The notes under the pieces are model-generated. The model had not been told where the DNA came from. It ran no database searches and worked only from the letters and a program-made list of their open reading frames with translations. The position numbers and the translations under genes were made by a program. Below, in pieces: positions 1 to 8,566 of a stretch of DNA of 14,444 nucleotides. The stretch's first letter is position 1. The number at the start of each line of letters is the position of its first letter. The stretch comes from Deltaproteobacteria bacterium UBA5754 (lineage in GTDB: Bacteria > Desulfobacterota > Dissulfuribacteria > Dissulfuribacterales > UBA5754): NCBI GenBank assembly GCA_002419025.1, contig DIFG01000037.1, positions 1-14,444 on the forward strand, read 5' to 3'.

Positions 1-579
1 TGCATGCACTGCACCGATGCCGCCTGCGTCAAGGTCTGCCCCACCCAGGCCTTGTTCCATACCCCCTTCGGCAACGTGGCCTTCGACGCGGACCGCTGTA
101 TCGGATGCAAGGACTGCATCTCGGCCTGTCCCTTCGGTGTGCCGAAATTCAACTGTGAAACCAAGAAGATCGGCAAGTGCGATCTCTGTTACTCCCGGCT
201 GCTTGCAAATCAGCCCCCGGCCTGTGTGCAGGCCTGTCCCACAGGCGCCCTGCAGATCGGCGCCCGGGACGAAATGATCAAGAAGGCACACCGGCGGGCC
301 AGGGAACTGGGAAACGGCGCCTCTGTGTATGGCGACCAGTTCGTAGGTGGTACCCATGTGATCTATGTCCTCCCGGAAAGGGTTGGTGCCTATGACAAAC
401 TGCCGGAGAATCCCAGCGTGCCGCTTTCGGTGGTCCTCTGGAAAGACTTCCTCAAGCCCGCCAGCCTGCTCTCAGCGGGTGGCGTGCTGACTGCGGCCTT
501 CCTCCATTACATCACCCATGGCCCCAAGATCGCAGACGTGGAAACGGAAACCACGCAAGTAGGAGGAGACGGGAAATGA
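1..579 (+). CDS. fdoH: Formate dehydrogenase, iron-sulfur beta subunit (5' end missing)
   Basis: This is the electron-transfer subunit of a membrane-bound formate dehydrogenase. It carries electrons from the molybdenum or tungsten catalytic subunit through four [4Fe-4S] clusters to the cytochrome b subunit. The window opens inside the gene: the first codon, tgc, is the first Cys of a ferredoxin motif CxxCxxxxCxxxCP (CMHCTDAACVKVCP). A second cluster motif (CIGCKDCISACPFG) and a CDLC...CVQACPTGAL stretch follow. About 192 residues remain of a family that is usually near 290 or shorter, so roughly the N-terminal third lies upstream. A hydrophobic C-terminal helix (SLLSAGGVLTAAFLHYI) matches the single membrane anchor of FdnH/FdoH. 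The gene overlaps the cytochrome b gene by ATGA, so the two are translationally coupled. The fdo name rests on the E. coli-like order with fdhE; fdn or fdhB would be equally fair. Confidence 0.93.
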   Translation, partial: CMHCTDAACVKVCPTQALFHTPFGNVAFDADRCIGCKDCISACPFGVPKFNCETKKIGKCDLCYSRLLANQPPACVQACPTGALQIGARDEMIKKAHRRARELGNGASVYGDQFVGGTHVIYVLPERVGAYDKLPENPSVPLSVVLWKDFLKPASLLSAGGVLTAAFLHYITHGPKIADVETETTQVGGDGK

Positions 580-1220
580 AGACAGAAATGATCAGGGTAA
601 CGAGCGCCTACGAACGCGTGATGCACTGGGGACTTGCCATCTCCTTCCTGCTTCTCTGCTTTACCGGGCTTGCCATGATGTTTCATACCCTCAATTCCTT
701 CAGTGTCCTCACCGGCGGGATGTACAATCTCAAACAGGTCCACAACTACAGCGGTCTGGTCTTTGCCGTCTTCCTGCTTCTCGTCATTGTCACCTGGTGG
801 AGAGAGGCCGGGGTGTTCCGCGCAGGCGACGGCGCGTGGCTGCGGGTGATGGGCGGATACATCGGCCATCCGGACAAGGTGCCGGAAGCGGGCAGATACA
901 ACGCCGGCCAGAAGATCTTTTTCCTGGTGGTGGCCATTTTTGGTCTGATCATGGTTGGTTCCGGTCTGATCATGTGGTTCTCGTTAAACTTCAGCGTGCA
1001 TCTGGTGCGATTGGCCTTTTTCCTGCATGCCTTGGGATTTTTGTTCATTTTTCCCTTCTTTTTCGTCCATCTCTACCTTTCCACCATCGGGGTTCCCGGC
1101 TCTGCGCAGGCAATGCTGACCGGCTGGGTCAGCCGCGCCTGGCTCATGAGCTCGCATCCCAGGTGGCTGCGGGAAATGGAGCGTCAGGGCTGGCTGATCA
1201 GCGGAAAAAAGCAGGCCTGA
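576..1220 (+). CDS. fdoI: Formate dehydrogenase, cytochrome b556 gamma subunit
   Basis: This is the membrane subunit, which takes electrons from the beta subunit through two b haems and reduces quinone. The 214-residue protein has four hydrophobic helices, at about residues 19-36, 58-75, 113-135 and 147-168. Candidate haem ligands are His17 (in the MHWG motif), His56 (QVHNYSG), His151 and His165. The spacing of the last two, 14 residues, equals that of the E. coli FdnI ligands His155/His169. The loop motif YNAGQK (108-113) is typical of this family. The start is well supported: AGGAGGAG lies about 7 bases before an ATG that overlaps the stop of the beta subunit (ATGA). Length and topology fit the family, and nothing looks broken. 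Confidence 0.94.
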   Translation: MKTEMIRVTSAYERVMHWGLAISFLLLCFTGLAMMFHTLNSFSVLTGGMYNLKQVHNYSGLVFAVFLLLVIVTWWREAGVFRAGDGAWLRVMGGYIGHPDKVPEAGRYNAGQKIFFLVVAIFGLIMVGSGLIMWFSLNFSVHLVRLAFFLHALGFLFIFPFFFVHLYLSTIGVPGSAQAMLTGWVSRAWLMSSHPRWLREMERQGWLISGKKQA

Positions 1221-1243
1221 CAATCCGCGCTCGCCCTTTCCTC

Positions 1244-1284
1244 CTGGGGCAGGCGGTGTTCCGGCCCGCCAGTCCCAGATTTTT
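1244..1284 (+). terminator. Hairpin plus T-run between fdoI and fdhE
   Basis: Bases 1244-1256 (CTGGGGCAGGCGG) pair with 1266-1278 (CCGCCAGTCCCAG) at 11 of 13 positions around a 9-base loop. Five T follow at 1280-1284. This has the form of a rho-independent terminator in the 101-base gap between fdoI and fdhE. It could end most structural-gene transcripts and leave fdhE at a lower level by read-through. The T-run is short, so attenuation rather than full termination is plausible. Confidence 0.55.
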
Positions 1285-1321
1285 GCCCTAAGATTCCAGA
1301 GAAGCCCGGAATGAACAGACA

Positions 1322-2239
1322 ATGGATATGATGACTGGCTCTTTGACCGGCACGGCTGAACTGGCACAGGAGATGGATCGGCTGCTGGCCCGCCGGGGGC
1401 ATCTGGCCCCCCTGATTGAGGCATTCCGGCCGCTCCTTCTAGTGAGGGAACAGATTCTTTCAGGACTGCCCTGGGACTCCGAGGTGATTCCCCTCAGGGT
1501 GGATCCTCTGTCCTTTCACGATGGCATACCTCTTATCGGCCATTGTGGGCTGTTTTCCCCTGCCGACCCCGGAAGGGAGCTGGGGCTGGAGGTGGCTGCG
1601 GCAATCGGATCCGGATTCCCCAAATGGGAGCAAGATATGAAGGCGCTGGCCAAGGCCCTCCGGGATGGTCGTGTGGATCTTTTCACACTGTTTTCTTCCG
1701 CTATGCCTTCGGACGAGGAGCATCTGCAGGCCCTGGCCCGGAAGCTTCGTATCGCCCCGGCCATATTCGCCTTCTTTCTGCAGATGGCAAGGCGGATCGT
1801 GCTCGCAAGGCGGGCCAGGGATGCGGCTTCGCTGTTGGCTCGGCTTGCCTGGCGCAAGGGTTATTGCCCCGTCTGCGGTGCCTTTCCCATGCTCTCCATC
1901 GTCCCGGAGCGCTCAGGCCGCCTTCTGCACTGTTCCCAGTGCGGTCACGAGTGGCCCTTTTCCTGGGCAATCTGCCCCTGGTGCGAGAGGGAAAGCCCGG
2001 AAGAGGCAAATTACATCTTTGTGACAGACGATCCGGAGGAAAAGGCCTTCATATGTGATCACTGCAAGCGCTATCTGCTCTCGGCCAAGCGCCTGGGCAG
2101 CGCCATGCAGGATGGTGACCTCCTGGCCATTGGCATGGCCCATCTCGATGTGATTCTGCAGCTGAAAGGCTACAGCCCCATGGCCGCGTGTCCATGGAAT
2201 ATTTTCGATGATCCCGACGAGGAAACGCCACCCTGCTGA
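1322..2239 (+). CDS. fdhE: Formate dehydrogenase accessory protein FdhE
   Basis: FdhE is a cytoplasmic maturation factor needed for active respiratory formate dehydrogenases. In E. coli it binds the catalytic subunit and iron. The 305-residue length fits the family. Four CxxC pairs form the expected rubredoxin-like metal site: C182/C185 (CPVCG), C204/C207 (CSQCGHEW), C218/C221 (CPWC) and C245/C248 (CDHC). The N-terminal half is helical and less conserved. A late GYSP segment precedes the C-terminus, as in other FdhE proteins. The start is uncertain: no strong Shine-Dalgarno is visible, and ATG codons at 1322, 1328 and 1331 are all in frame. It lies directly downstream of the structural genes, as in E. 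coli fdoGHI-fdhE, but behind a possible terminator. Confidence 0.93.
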   Translation: MDMMTGSLTGTAELAQEMDRLLARRGHLAPLIEAFRPLLLVREQILSGLPWDSEVIPLRVDPLSFHDGIPLIGHCGLFSPADPGRELGLEVAAAIGSGFPKWEQDMKALAKALRDGRVDLFTLFSSAMPSDEEHLQALARKLRIAPAIFAFFLQMARRIVLARRARDAASLLARLAWRKGYCPVCGAFPMLSIVPERSGRLLHCSQCGHEWPFSWAICPWCERESPEEANYIFVTDDPEEKAFICDHCKRYLLSAKRLGSAMQDGDLLAIGMAHLDVILQLKGYSPMAACPWNIFDDPDEETPPC

Positions 2240-2717
2240 ATTCGTAATTGATCATGGGGCATTCGACCGTTTGAGCGAAGATCTCATGGAAATCATGGCG
2301 ATTCAGCTGGCTTATGGCGGGTCTTGTTACTCTTGGACGTCGGTAGTTCCACCTTCGCTTGCTCCTTCATTGCTGCCGGCATCCAGCTGCTGATGGGCTG
2401 TACATTGTGATCTGTGATCTTCATGCGCAAAAAAGGTGACCTGAATCCGTGAGATATAAATCCAATTTTGCGATTTTTCAGAATAAGCCAACGTAAGGGA
2501 TGTTTGTTCCGTGCGGCAAATAGCCCCCCCGTCCATGGGCGCCTCACTCCACAAACATCCTGTACCTCGGCTCACGGATTCAAAAGGGAAATTTTCAGCG
2601 ACCACAAAGGGGAATTTGTGCCATGACCGATGACGCGCGCAACCGCTCGCCTTGACGGAGCACGTCTCTCCTTACTAAATTCTCCTTGCGAATGCCTACG
2701 GGACGGCCCAGGGGGTT
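2240..2717. other. Intergenic region, no convincing gene
   Basis: These 478 bases separate the formate dehydrogenase locus from the efflux operon. Short open frames exist on both strands (for example minus 2605-2327 and 2547-2293), but their translations look like nothing I recognise and they overlap each other. The stretch is more AT-rich in its middle (about 2400-2500) than the surrounding genes. It holds the 141-bp inverted-repeat-bounded segment listed separately. A weak promoter-like pair, TTGACG at 2652 and TACTAA at 2673, lies before the tolC-type gene, but its 15-base spacing is poor. Confidence 0.6.
2442..2582. repeat. MITE-like segment with perfect 12-bp terminal inverted repeats
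   Basis: TGAATCCGTGAG at 2442-2453 is the exact reverse complement of CTCACGGATTCA at 2571-2582, bounding a 141-bp segment with no credible coding capacity. Small size, terminal inverted repeats and an intergenic position are the form of a miniature inverted-repeat element. No clear target-site duplication flanks it (left flank GACC, right flank AAAG), and the similarity stops after 12 bp on the inner side. It may instead be a decayed insertion sequence or chance. Confidence 0.4.
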
Positions 2718-4130
2718 ATGGACGCAAACAAGATGCTTGCCCGCCCGCGACAGTGGTTCATCAGGGCAGCCGAGGCCGTACTCATGGCATCTTTTTTCTG
2801 CATCCTCCCTGCGCCCGCCCCGTGTGGAGATCTGGCCTCAGGGCCGGCCCGGCTCACCATCGACAGGGCCCGCTCGCTCGCCCTGGAGAACAACCCCTCC
2901 ATCCGGGCGGCTCGTGCTGGCACAGAGGCGTCATCCGCGCGGGTCTCCGCTGCGTGGAGCGCCTTTTTCCCCCGGCTTGACCTCCATGAGGCCTACGAAA
3001 GGACGAACACCCCCCCTGCGGTATTCACCCACAAACTCTCCCAGGAGATTTTTTCCCAGCCGGATTTCGCCATCGACCGGCTTAACAACCCCTCTCCCAT
3101 CAACAATTGGAAGACCCGGCTCGTACTCACCCAGCCCCTCTTCACCTCGGGCAGGGAGATCACTGGGCTTCAGACGGCCCACGTCCAGGACGACATGTCC
3201 GCCATCGAAACACATGCACAAGAACAAGAGGTCATCTTTCGTGTAGATGAGGCCTTTTTTCAGGCCATCCTGGCCCGAGAACGCGTCGATGTCCTCGATG
3301 CCGCCCTCAAAACCACGCGTGCGGACGAAAAACTCGCCGAGGAAAGACACGCAGCCGGGCTCGCCCTCAAGTCAGACGCCCTCGCCGCCCATGTACAGCT
3401 CATTTCCCGGGAAAGGGAACGGTTCCAGGCGGCAGGAGACATGGCGATAGCCCATGCCCGACTGAACGAGACCTTGGGACTTCCACAATCGACTCCATGG
3501 GAACTCGTGCCACCCGATGGGCCCCTCCCAATCCCGGACCAGGACGAGACCGTGGAGACCTGGATCACACAGGCCCAAACGCAGCGCCCTGAGATCCTCC
3601 TTGCCCGCAAGGAGGGACGGCTCGCCGAACTCCGCGTGCGCGAGGCCCGCCTCAGATTTCTGCCTGATCTCAATCTAAGCGGGGCCTACGAGGCAAACGC
3701 CTCGGATTTCGGGCCGGCTGACGGGGATTCGTGGAGTATCGGCCTTGCCGCTTCCATCAATCTCTTTTCTGGCCTTGGGGATAGGGCCCGGGTCGCCGAG
3801 GCAAACGCAGAGGCGAAGAGGACCGCAGCGCATGCGGACTCCGTCCTGAGCCGAGTGGAACGCGAGGTCCGGGAGGCCTTCATTCGTAGACAGGTCGCAT
3901 CCAGACAACTCCAGGTCTCCTGCGAGGCGGTTGCCCAGGCCGAGGAGTCCCTGCGCATCCTCCGGGAACGTTACTCCAGCGGGCTCGCCCTCATGGCCGA
4001 GGTCCTCGCCGCAGAGGAGGCCCTGCGCACGGCGCGTCTTTCAGAGGTCCGCGCCCGGTTTGACGTACGTCTTGCCCTCTCCGCCCTCAAGCTCAACGCC
4101 GGTGTCCTCGCCCCAGGGACCCTCCCGTAA
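2718..4130 (+). CDS. TolC-family outer membrane efflux protein
   Basis: This is the outer membrane channel of a tripartite export pump. The 470-residue precursor has a signal peptide: basic n-region (KMLARPRQWFIR), hydrophobic core around residues 19-32, and a likely cleavage site before the GDLASG region. The mature part starts with the family's typical LTIDRARSLALENNPSI, then has two OEP repeats rich in long alternating helices. The first covers roughly residues 50-250. The second begins at a PEILLARKEGRLAELRVREA stretch and includes FLPDLNLSGAYE and INLFSGLGDRARVAEA. The start at 2718 has AGGGGG at 2710-2715, only two bases before the ATG; ATG 2733 is an alternative that would still keep the signal. 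The next gene follows after 16 bases, so it is the first gene of the operon. The substrate is unknown. Confidence 0.92.
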   Translation: MDANKMLARPRQWFIRAAEAVLMASFFCILPAPAPCGDLASGPARLTIDRARSLALENNPSIRAARAGTEASSARVSAAWSAFFPRLDLHEAYERTNTPPAVFTHKLSQEIFSQPDFAIDRLNNPSPINNWKTRLVLTQPLFTSGREITGLQTAHVQDDMSAIETHAQEQEVIFRVDEAFFQAILARERVDVLDAALKTTRADEKLAEERHAAGLALKSDALAAHVQLISRERERFQAAGDMAIAHARLNETLGLPQSTPWELVPPDGPLPIPDQDETVETWITQAQTQRPEILLARKEGRLAELRVREARLRFLPDLNLSGAYEANASDFGPADGDSWSIGLAASINLFSGLGDRARVAEANAEAKRTAAHADSVLSRVEREVREAFIRRQVASRQLQVSCEAVAQAEESLRILRERYSSGLALMAEVLAAEEALRTARLSEVRARFDVRLALSALKLNAGVLAPGTLP

Positions 4131-4146
4131 AACAAGGAAGACATCC

Positions 4147-5310
4147 ATGAACATGAGATACCCGGCCCTCTTCTGCCTGATGCTCACCCTTGTCGCCGGC
4201 TGCGGCCGCGAAACGAAAGATGCCGCCCCAGAACTCGCACAGGCCGTTTCCGCCCAAACAACCGCTGCCTCCCTGCGCCATATCCCTGTGTTCAAGACCT
4301 TTCCGGGCGCGAGCCGGGGTAAGGACGTCATGGACATCGCAGCCAAGATCCCGGCCACCGTCCTGGATGTCGCGGTCGATATCGGAGACAGGGTGAAGGA
4401 AGGAGATCTACTCATCGTCCTGGACGACAGGGACATAACTGCCCGAGTGGCCTCCTACGAGGCATCCCAGGCCAGCGCCGCGCGCAGGCGCGATGCCCTC
4501 GCCGCCGAACGCGAGTATGCATCCTCCCAGTATGCCCGCTACGAGAGACTCCTGGCCCATGACGCCGCGACCCGTGAGGAATACGACCGGGCCAAGGCGC
4601 GCCTCGACGCCCTTGACGCCCAGATCCGGTCCGCGGAGGCGGAGACAGCCAGGGCCGCGGCAGGAGTCCAGGAGGCCCGCGCCGCCCTCTCCTATCTTCG
4701 AATCCACGCCCCTGCCCCTGGTACCGTGACCGCGCGATCCGTCGATCCCGGCACCTTCGCCCCTGCCGGCGCCCCGCTCCTGGCCATCGAAGGGGAACAG
4801 GGCATGTGGTTCGAGGCCCGTATCGACGAAAAACTCCTGTCCCATGTGAAGGCTGGGGACACGGCGATCATCGAGGTCCCCTCTGCCGGCGTGATCGCAT
4901 CACTTCCTATCGAGGCCGTAGTTACCCAGGCAGACCCCCGGACCGCGACCTTTCCCGTCCGGGTGGACGCCACGGCCCTCAATATCAAAGGCGGCGTCTT
5001 CGGCCGCCTTCATGTGATTCAGGGCATGCGCGAGGCCCTCCTCATCCCCTTCTCGGCCCTGGAGGAAAGAAGCGGTATCACCGGGGTATATCTCGTGGGT
5101 CAGGACGGCATCGTACGCTGGAGAATCGTGCGTCCCGGAGAGAGGTGGAGACCCGCGTCCCATGACCCAGCGCTCCTCGTGCCAGCAGGAGGATCTCCAC
5201 CTGATGCAGAGACATTAGTGGAGATCCTGGCCGGTCTTTCCAGCGGGGATGAGGTCGTGACAGGGCATCCCACCGGCATCGAGGAAGGAGTCCGCCTTGC
5301 GCGGCACTGA
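4147..5310 (+). CDS. RND efflux periplasmic adaptor (membrane fusion protein), lipoprotein
   Basis: This HlyD/AcrA-type adaptor would link the inner membrane RND transporter to the TolC-type channel. The frame stays open upstream into the previous gene. ATG 4147 is the likely start because AAGGAAG (4134-4140) lies just before it and the protein then begins with a lipoprotein signal, with lipobox LVAGC and acylated Cys19. That gives 387 residues. A first lipoyl half (about residues 60-100, VLDVAVDIGDRVKEGDLLIV) is followed by an Ala/Arg/Glu-rich coiled-coil hairpin (about 100-180). Then come the second lipoyl half (SYLRIHAPAPGTV) and a beta-barrel domain. No His- or Met-rich metal-binding segment is visible, which argues weakly against a copper/silver type. 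Its 3' end overlaps the RND gene by 14 bases. Confidence 0.92.
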   Translation: MNMRYPALFCLMLTLVAGCGRETKDAAPELAQAVSAQTTAASLRHIPVFKTFPGASRGKDVMDIAAKIPATVLDVAVDIGDRVKEGDLLIVLDDRDITARVASYEASQASAARRRDALAAEREYASSQYARYERLLAHDAATREEYDRAKARLDALDAQIRSAEAETARAAAGVQEARAALSYLRIHAPAPGTVTARSVDPGTFAPAGAPLLAIEGEQGMWFEARIDEKLLSHVKAGDTAIIEVPSAGVIASLPIEAVVTQADPRTATFPVRVDATALNIKGGVFGRLHVIQGMREALLIPFSALEERSGITGVYLVGQDGIVRWRIVRPGERWRPASHDPALLVPAGGSPPDAETLVEILAGLSSGDEVVTGHPTGIEEGVRLARH

Positions 5311-8300
5311 GACACACGGGGCGGGTGAAGCCTCCAGGGGCGGTATCCTCGCCCGTATCACCGAGGCCTTCGTCGATTCCAAGATCACTCCGCTTCTCAT
5401 CATTGCAAGCCTCCTCCTCGGGGCGATTTCCATCTTCATCACCCCGAGCGAAGAGGAGCCCCAGATCATCGTTCCCATGATCGACGTGATGGTGGCCATG
5501 CCCGGGGCATCGCCCCAGGAGGTAGAAAGGCGCGTCGTCACACCCATGGAAAAGCTCATCTGGGAGATCCCCGGGGTGGAATACGTCTATTCCACGGCCA
5601 TGGACGGCAAGGCCCTCACCATAGTCCGGTTCGAGGTGGGTGAAAATGTGGAAAAGAGCCTCGTCAAGACCTATGACAAGCTCTATTCCCATTTCGACTG
5701 GATCCCGCCCGGGTGCGGAAGACCCCTTCTCAAGGCACGATCCATAGACGATGTCCCCATCATGGTCCTGACCCTTTGGGGAAAGGATCATGATCCCCTC
5801 GCCCTCCGATCCCTTGCAGCCCGGCTCGATGACGAGATCAAGGCCATCCCAGGCGTGAGCCAGACCCAGATCATCGGGGGGCTCAGGCGCGAGATCCGGG
5901 TGATCCTGGATCCCCAGGCCCTTGCTGCCCTCGGCATGGATCCGGTGGACGTGACGGCCTCCCTCGGCTCACAAAATGCCGCTTCCTGGATCACGGACCT
6001 CACCTCTGACAATCGGGCCTTTTCCCTGCGCGTGGAAGGTTTCTTCAAGGACGTGCGGGATGTGGAAGGGATCATCGTAGCCAACAGGGACGGCCGCCCG
6101 GTCTATCTCAGGGACGTGGCCCGGGTCGTAGACGGGCCGGAAGAGCCTGCCTCCTACGTACTCATAGGTGCGGGCGGAAGTCCGGAAAAGGCAGGTCTTG
6201 CCCTCTCGCCCGGAAAGACGGCGAACGCCGTCTCCCTCGCCGTCTCCAAGAGAAAGGGACAAAACGCCACTCTTATTGCCAACGAGGTCCTCAGAAAGGT
6301 GGAGACGGCACGGGGCTACATCCTGCCTGATGACGTCCACGTCGCGATCACCCGGGATTACGGGGAAACGGCCAAGCAGAAATCTGACGAGCTCCTCGAG
6401 CACCTCGCCATCGCGACGATCTCGGTCGCCTGTCTCATGGCCCTCCTCCTGGGTGTCCGGGCGAGCCTCGTGGTCCTCGTGGCCATTCCCGTCACCCTCG
6501 CATTCACCCTCTTCATCTATTATCTCTACGGCTACACCCTGAACCGGGTCACCCTCTTCGCCCTCATCTTCTGCATCGGGATCCTCGTGGATGACCCCAT
6601 TGTCGGGGTCGAGAACATCGTCCGCCACCTCAGGCTGCCGGAAAACCAGGGCCGTCCTTTTCGAAAAATCATCGTAGAGGCGGTTGTGGAGGTTGGAAGC
6701 CCCCTGGTCCTCGCCACCTTCACTGTCATCGCCGCCATCCTCCCCCTCGCCTTTGTCAGGGGCCTCATGGGGCCGTACATGCGGCCAATGCCCGTGGGGG
6801 CGTCGGTGGCCATGTTCCTCTCCATGGTGGTCACTTTCGTCATCACTCCCTGGGCCGCGTATCACGTTCTGGGGAGACGGACATCCCAACCGGAGGAACG
6901 GGAGGGGCACCTCACCCTACTGTACCGTAAAATCATGGGGCGCCTCATCGCAAGCGTCTCGCTCCGCTGGGCCTTTCTCGTGATCATGGCCATCCTTTTC
7001 GCGTCATCCTGCCTCCTCATCACCACCAAGGTGGTGAAGGTGAAGATGCTCCCCTTTGACAACAAGAGCGAGTTCCAGGTGATCATAGACATGCCAGAGG
7101 GTACGGGCCTCGAAAAGACGGCAGAGGTCGCAAGCGAGCTCGGCGCCATCCTCGCCCGTCAGCCCGTGGTGACCGATTACGAGCTTTACGTGGGCACAGC
7201 CGCGCCGTTCAATTTCAACGGCCTCGTCAGACATTATTACCTTCGCGAAGGACCGAACGTCGCCGACATCCAGGTCAATCTACTCGACAGACACCAGCGC
7301 TCGGAACAGAGCCATCCCATCGCCAAGGGCCTGAGGCCCACGCTCGAGGAGGCGGCGCGTCGGCATGGCGCCCGAATAAAGGTGGCCGAGATCCCCCCGG
7401 GGCCTCCGGTCCTCCAGACCCTGGTCGCTGAGATCTACGGCCCGGACCCCGAGGGCAGGCTGAAGGTGGCCCGTGACGTCCTCACGTTCTTCGAATCCAC
7501 GAAAGGCGTGGTGGACGTGGACTGGTATGTGGCAGATCCCCAGCCCGAGTGGGACGTGGTGGTGGACCGGGACAAGGCCCTCACCCTCGGGGTCATGCCC
7601 GAGAGGGTCGTGGAGACGATCTCGACGGCCCTGGGTGGGTCCATGGCCGGCCTCCTCCACGATCCCCATGCCCTGGAGGACGTCCTGATTCGCGTCCGAC
7701 TCCCCCGACAGATGCGCGCCACCCCTTCGGACATCGAGGCCCTGCGGGTCCGCTCCAGGTCAGGCGAACTCATCGGCGTCACCGAGGTGGCGCACATCCG
7801 GGAAAGCGCTATCGAGCAGCCCATCTACCACAAGAACCTCCAACCCGTGGTCTATGTGACAGCGGACGTGGCAGGCGAGGAAGAAAGCCCGATCTACGCC
7901 ATACTCGCGCTCAACAAGAAACTCAAGGAATACACAACGCCTTCCGGAACAAAACTCGACATCCTCTATACGCACCAGCCCTTCTCCACCAGGGACTGGT
8001 CCATGAAGTGGGACGGGGAGTGGCACATCACCTACGAGGTCTTTCGGGACATGGGAGGGGCCTTTGGAGTGGTCGTGATCATCATCTTCGTCCTCGTGGT
8101 CGGATGGTTCCGATCCTACACCATCCCCCTCGTAATCCTCGCCCCCATTCCCCTCTCCCTCATCGGCATCATACCGGCCCACGCCATTGCCGGGACCTTT
8201 TTCACCGCGACCTCCATGATCGGATTCATCGCCGGGGCAGGCATCGTGGTCCGAAACTCCATCATCCTCGTGGATTTCATCGAACTCAGGCTGTCCCAGG

Positions 8301-8539
8301 GTATGCCGCTCTCCGAGGCGGTCGTAGACGCAGGCGCCGTCCGTTTCCGCCCCATGCTGCTCACTGCCTCGGCGGTCATTGTAGGTTCATTCGTAATACT
8401 CTTCGACCCCATCTTCCAGGGACTCGCCATCTCCCTCATGGCGGGTGAAGTGGCGGCGACCCTGTTTTCCCGCATGGTGGTCCCGATCCTTTACTACCTG
8501 GATCACCGGATAAAGCAGGAGCGGCGGCTCGTTTTGTGA
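5297..8539 (+). CDS. RND family efflux transporter permease (AcrB type)
   Basis: This is the inner membrane proton-driven transporter of the pump. At 1080 residues it has the family size and the duplicated plan: TM1 (about residues 30-50, ITPLLIIASLLLGAISIFI), a large periplasmic loop, TM2-6, a second half starting near residue 550, a second loop, and TM8-12. The TM4 proton-relay pair is present as D432-D433 in LVDDPIVGVENIV. The TM10 position that is Lys940 in AcrB appears to be Arg986 (GIVVRNSIILVDF). The start is TTG at 5297: AAGGAG sits at 5285-5290 with six bases of spacing. The next in-frame ATG (in PMIDVMV) would delete TM1. It overlaps the adaptor gene by 14 bases. The substrate class (drug, lipid, metal or solvent) cannot be told. 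Confidence 0.95.
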   Translation: MRGTETHGAGEASRGGILARITEAFVDSKITPLLIIASLLLGAISIFITPSEEEPQIIVPMIDVMVAMPGASPQEVERRVVTPMEKLIWEIPGVEYVYSTAMDGKALTIVRFEVGENVEKSLVKTYDKLYSHFDWIPPGCGRPLLKARSIDDVPIMVLTLWGKDHDPLALRSLAARLDDEIKAIPGVSQTQIIGGLRREIRVILDPQALAALGMDPVDVTASLGSQNAASWITDLTSDNRAFSLRVEGFFKDVRDVEGIIVANRDGRPVYLRDVARVVDGPEEPASYVLIGAGGSPEKAGLALSPGKTANAVSLAVSKRKGQNATLIANEVLRKVETARGYILPDDVHVAITRDYGETAKQKSDELLEHLAIATISVACLMALLLGVRASLVVLVAIPVTLAFTLFIYYLYGYTLNRVTLFALIFCIGILVDDPIVGVENIVRHLRLPENQGRPFRKIIVEAVVEVGSPLVLATFTVIAAILPLAFVRGLMGPYMRPMPVGASVAMFLSMVVTFVITPWAAYHVLGRRTSQPEEREGHLTLLYRKIMGRLIASVSLRWAFLVIMAILFASSCLLITTKVVKVKMLPFDNKSEFQVIIDMPEGTGLEKTAEVASELGAILARQPVVTDYELYVGTAAPFNFNGLVRHYYLREGPNVADIQVNLLDRHQRSEQSHPIAKGLRPTLEEAARRHGARIKVAEIPPGPPVLQTLVAEIYGPDPEGRLKVARDVLTFFESTKGVVDVDWYVADPQPEWDVVVDRDKALTLGVMPERVVETISTALGGSMAGLLHDPHALEDVLIRVRLPRQMRATPSDIEALRVRSRSGELIGVTEVAHIRESAIEQPIYHKNLQPVVYVTADVAGEEESPIYAILALNKKLKEYTTPSGTKLDILYTHQPFSTRDWSMKWDGEWHITYEVFRDMGGAFGVVVIIIFVLVVGWFRSYTIPLVILAPIPLSLIGIIPAHAIAGTFFTATSMIGFIAGAGIVVRNSIILVDFIELRLSQGMPLSEAVVDAGAVRFRPMLLTASAVIVGSFVILFDPIFQGLAISLMAGEVAATLFSRMVVPILYYLDHRIKQERRLVL

Positions 8540-8566
8540 AGTAAATTCATCTTCAGGAGGTAATCC

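Noticed and set aside
2293..2605. Two overlapping minus-strand open frames in the gap before the tolC-type gene.
   Set aside because: There is no domain, no good ribosome binding site, and the frames cross the inverted-repeat segment.
2652..2680. TTGACG and TACTAA as a promoter for the efflux operon.
   Set aside because: Spacing is 15 bases and the -10 match is poor; too weak to list as a feature.
5969..6910. A 313-codon open frame on the minus strand inside the RND transporter gene.
   Set aside because: It is antisense to a clear 1080-residue RND protein; its Asp/Glu/Gly/His/Arg-rich composition is what a GC-rich coding strand gives in the opposite frame.
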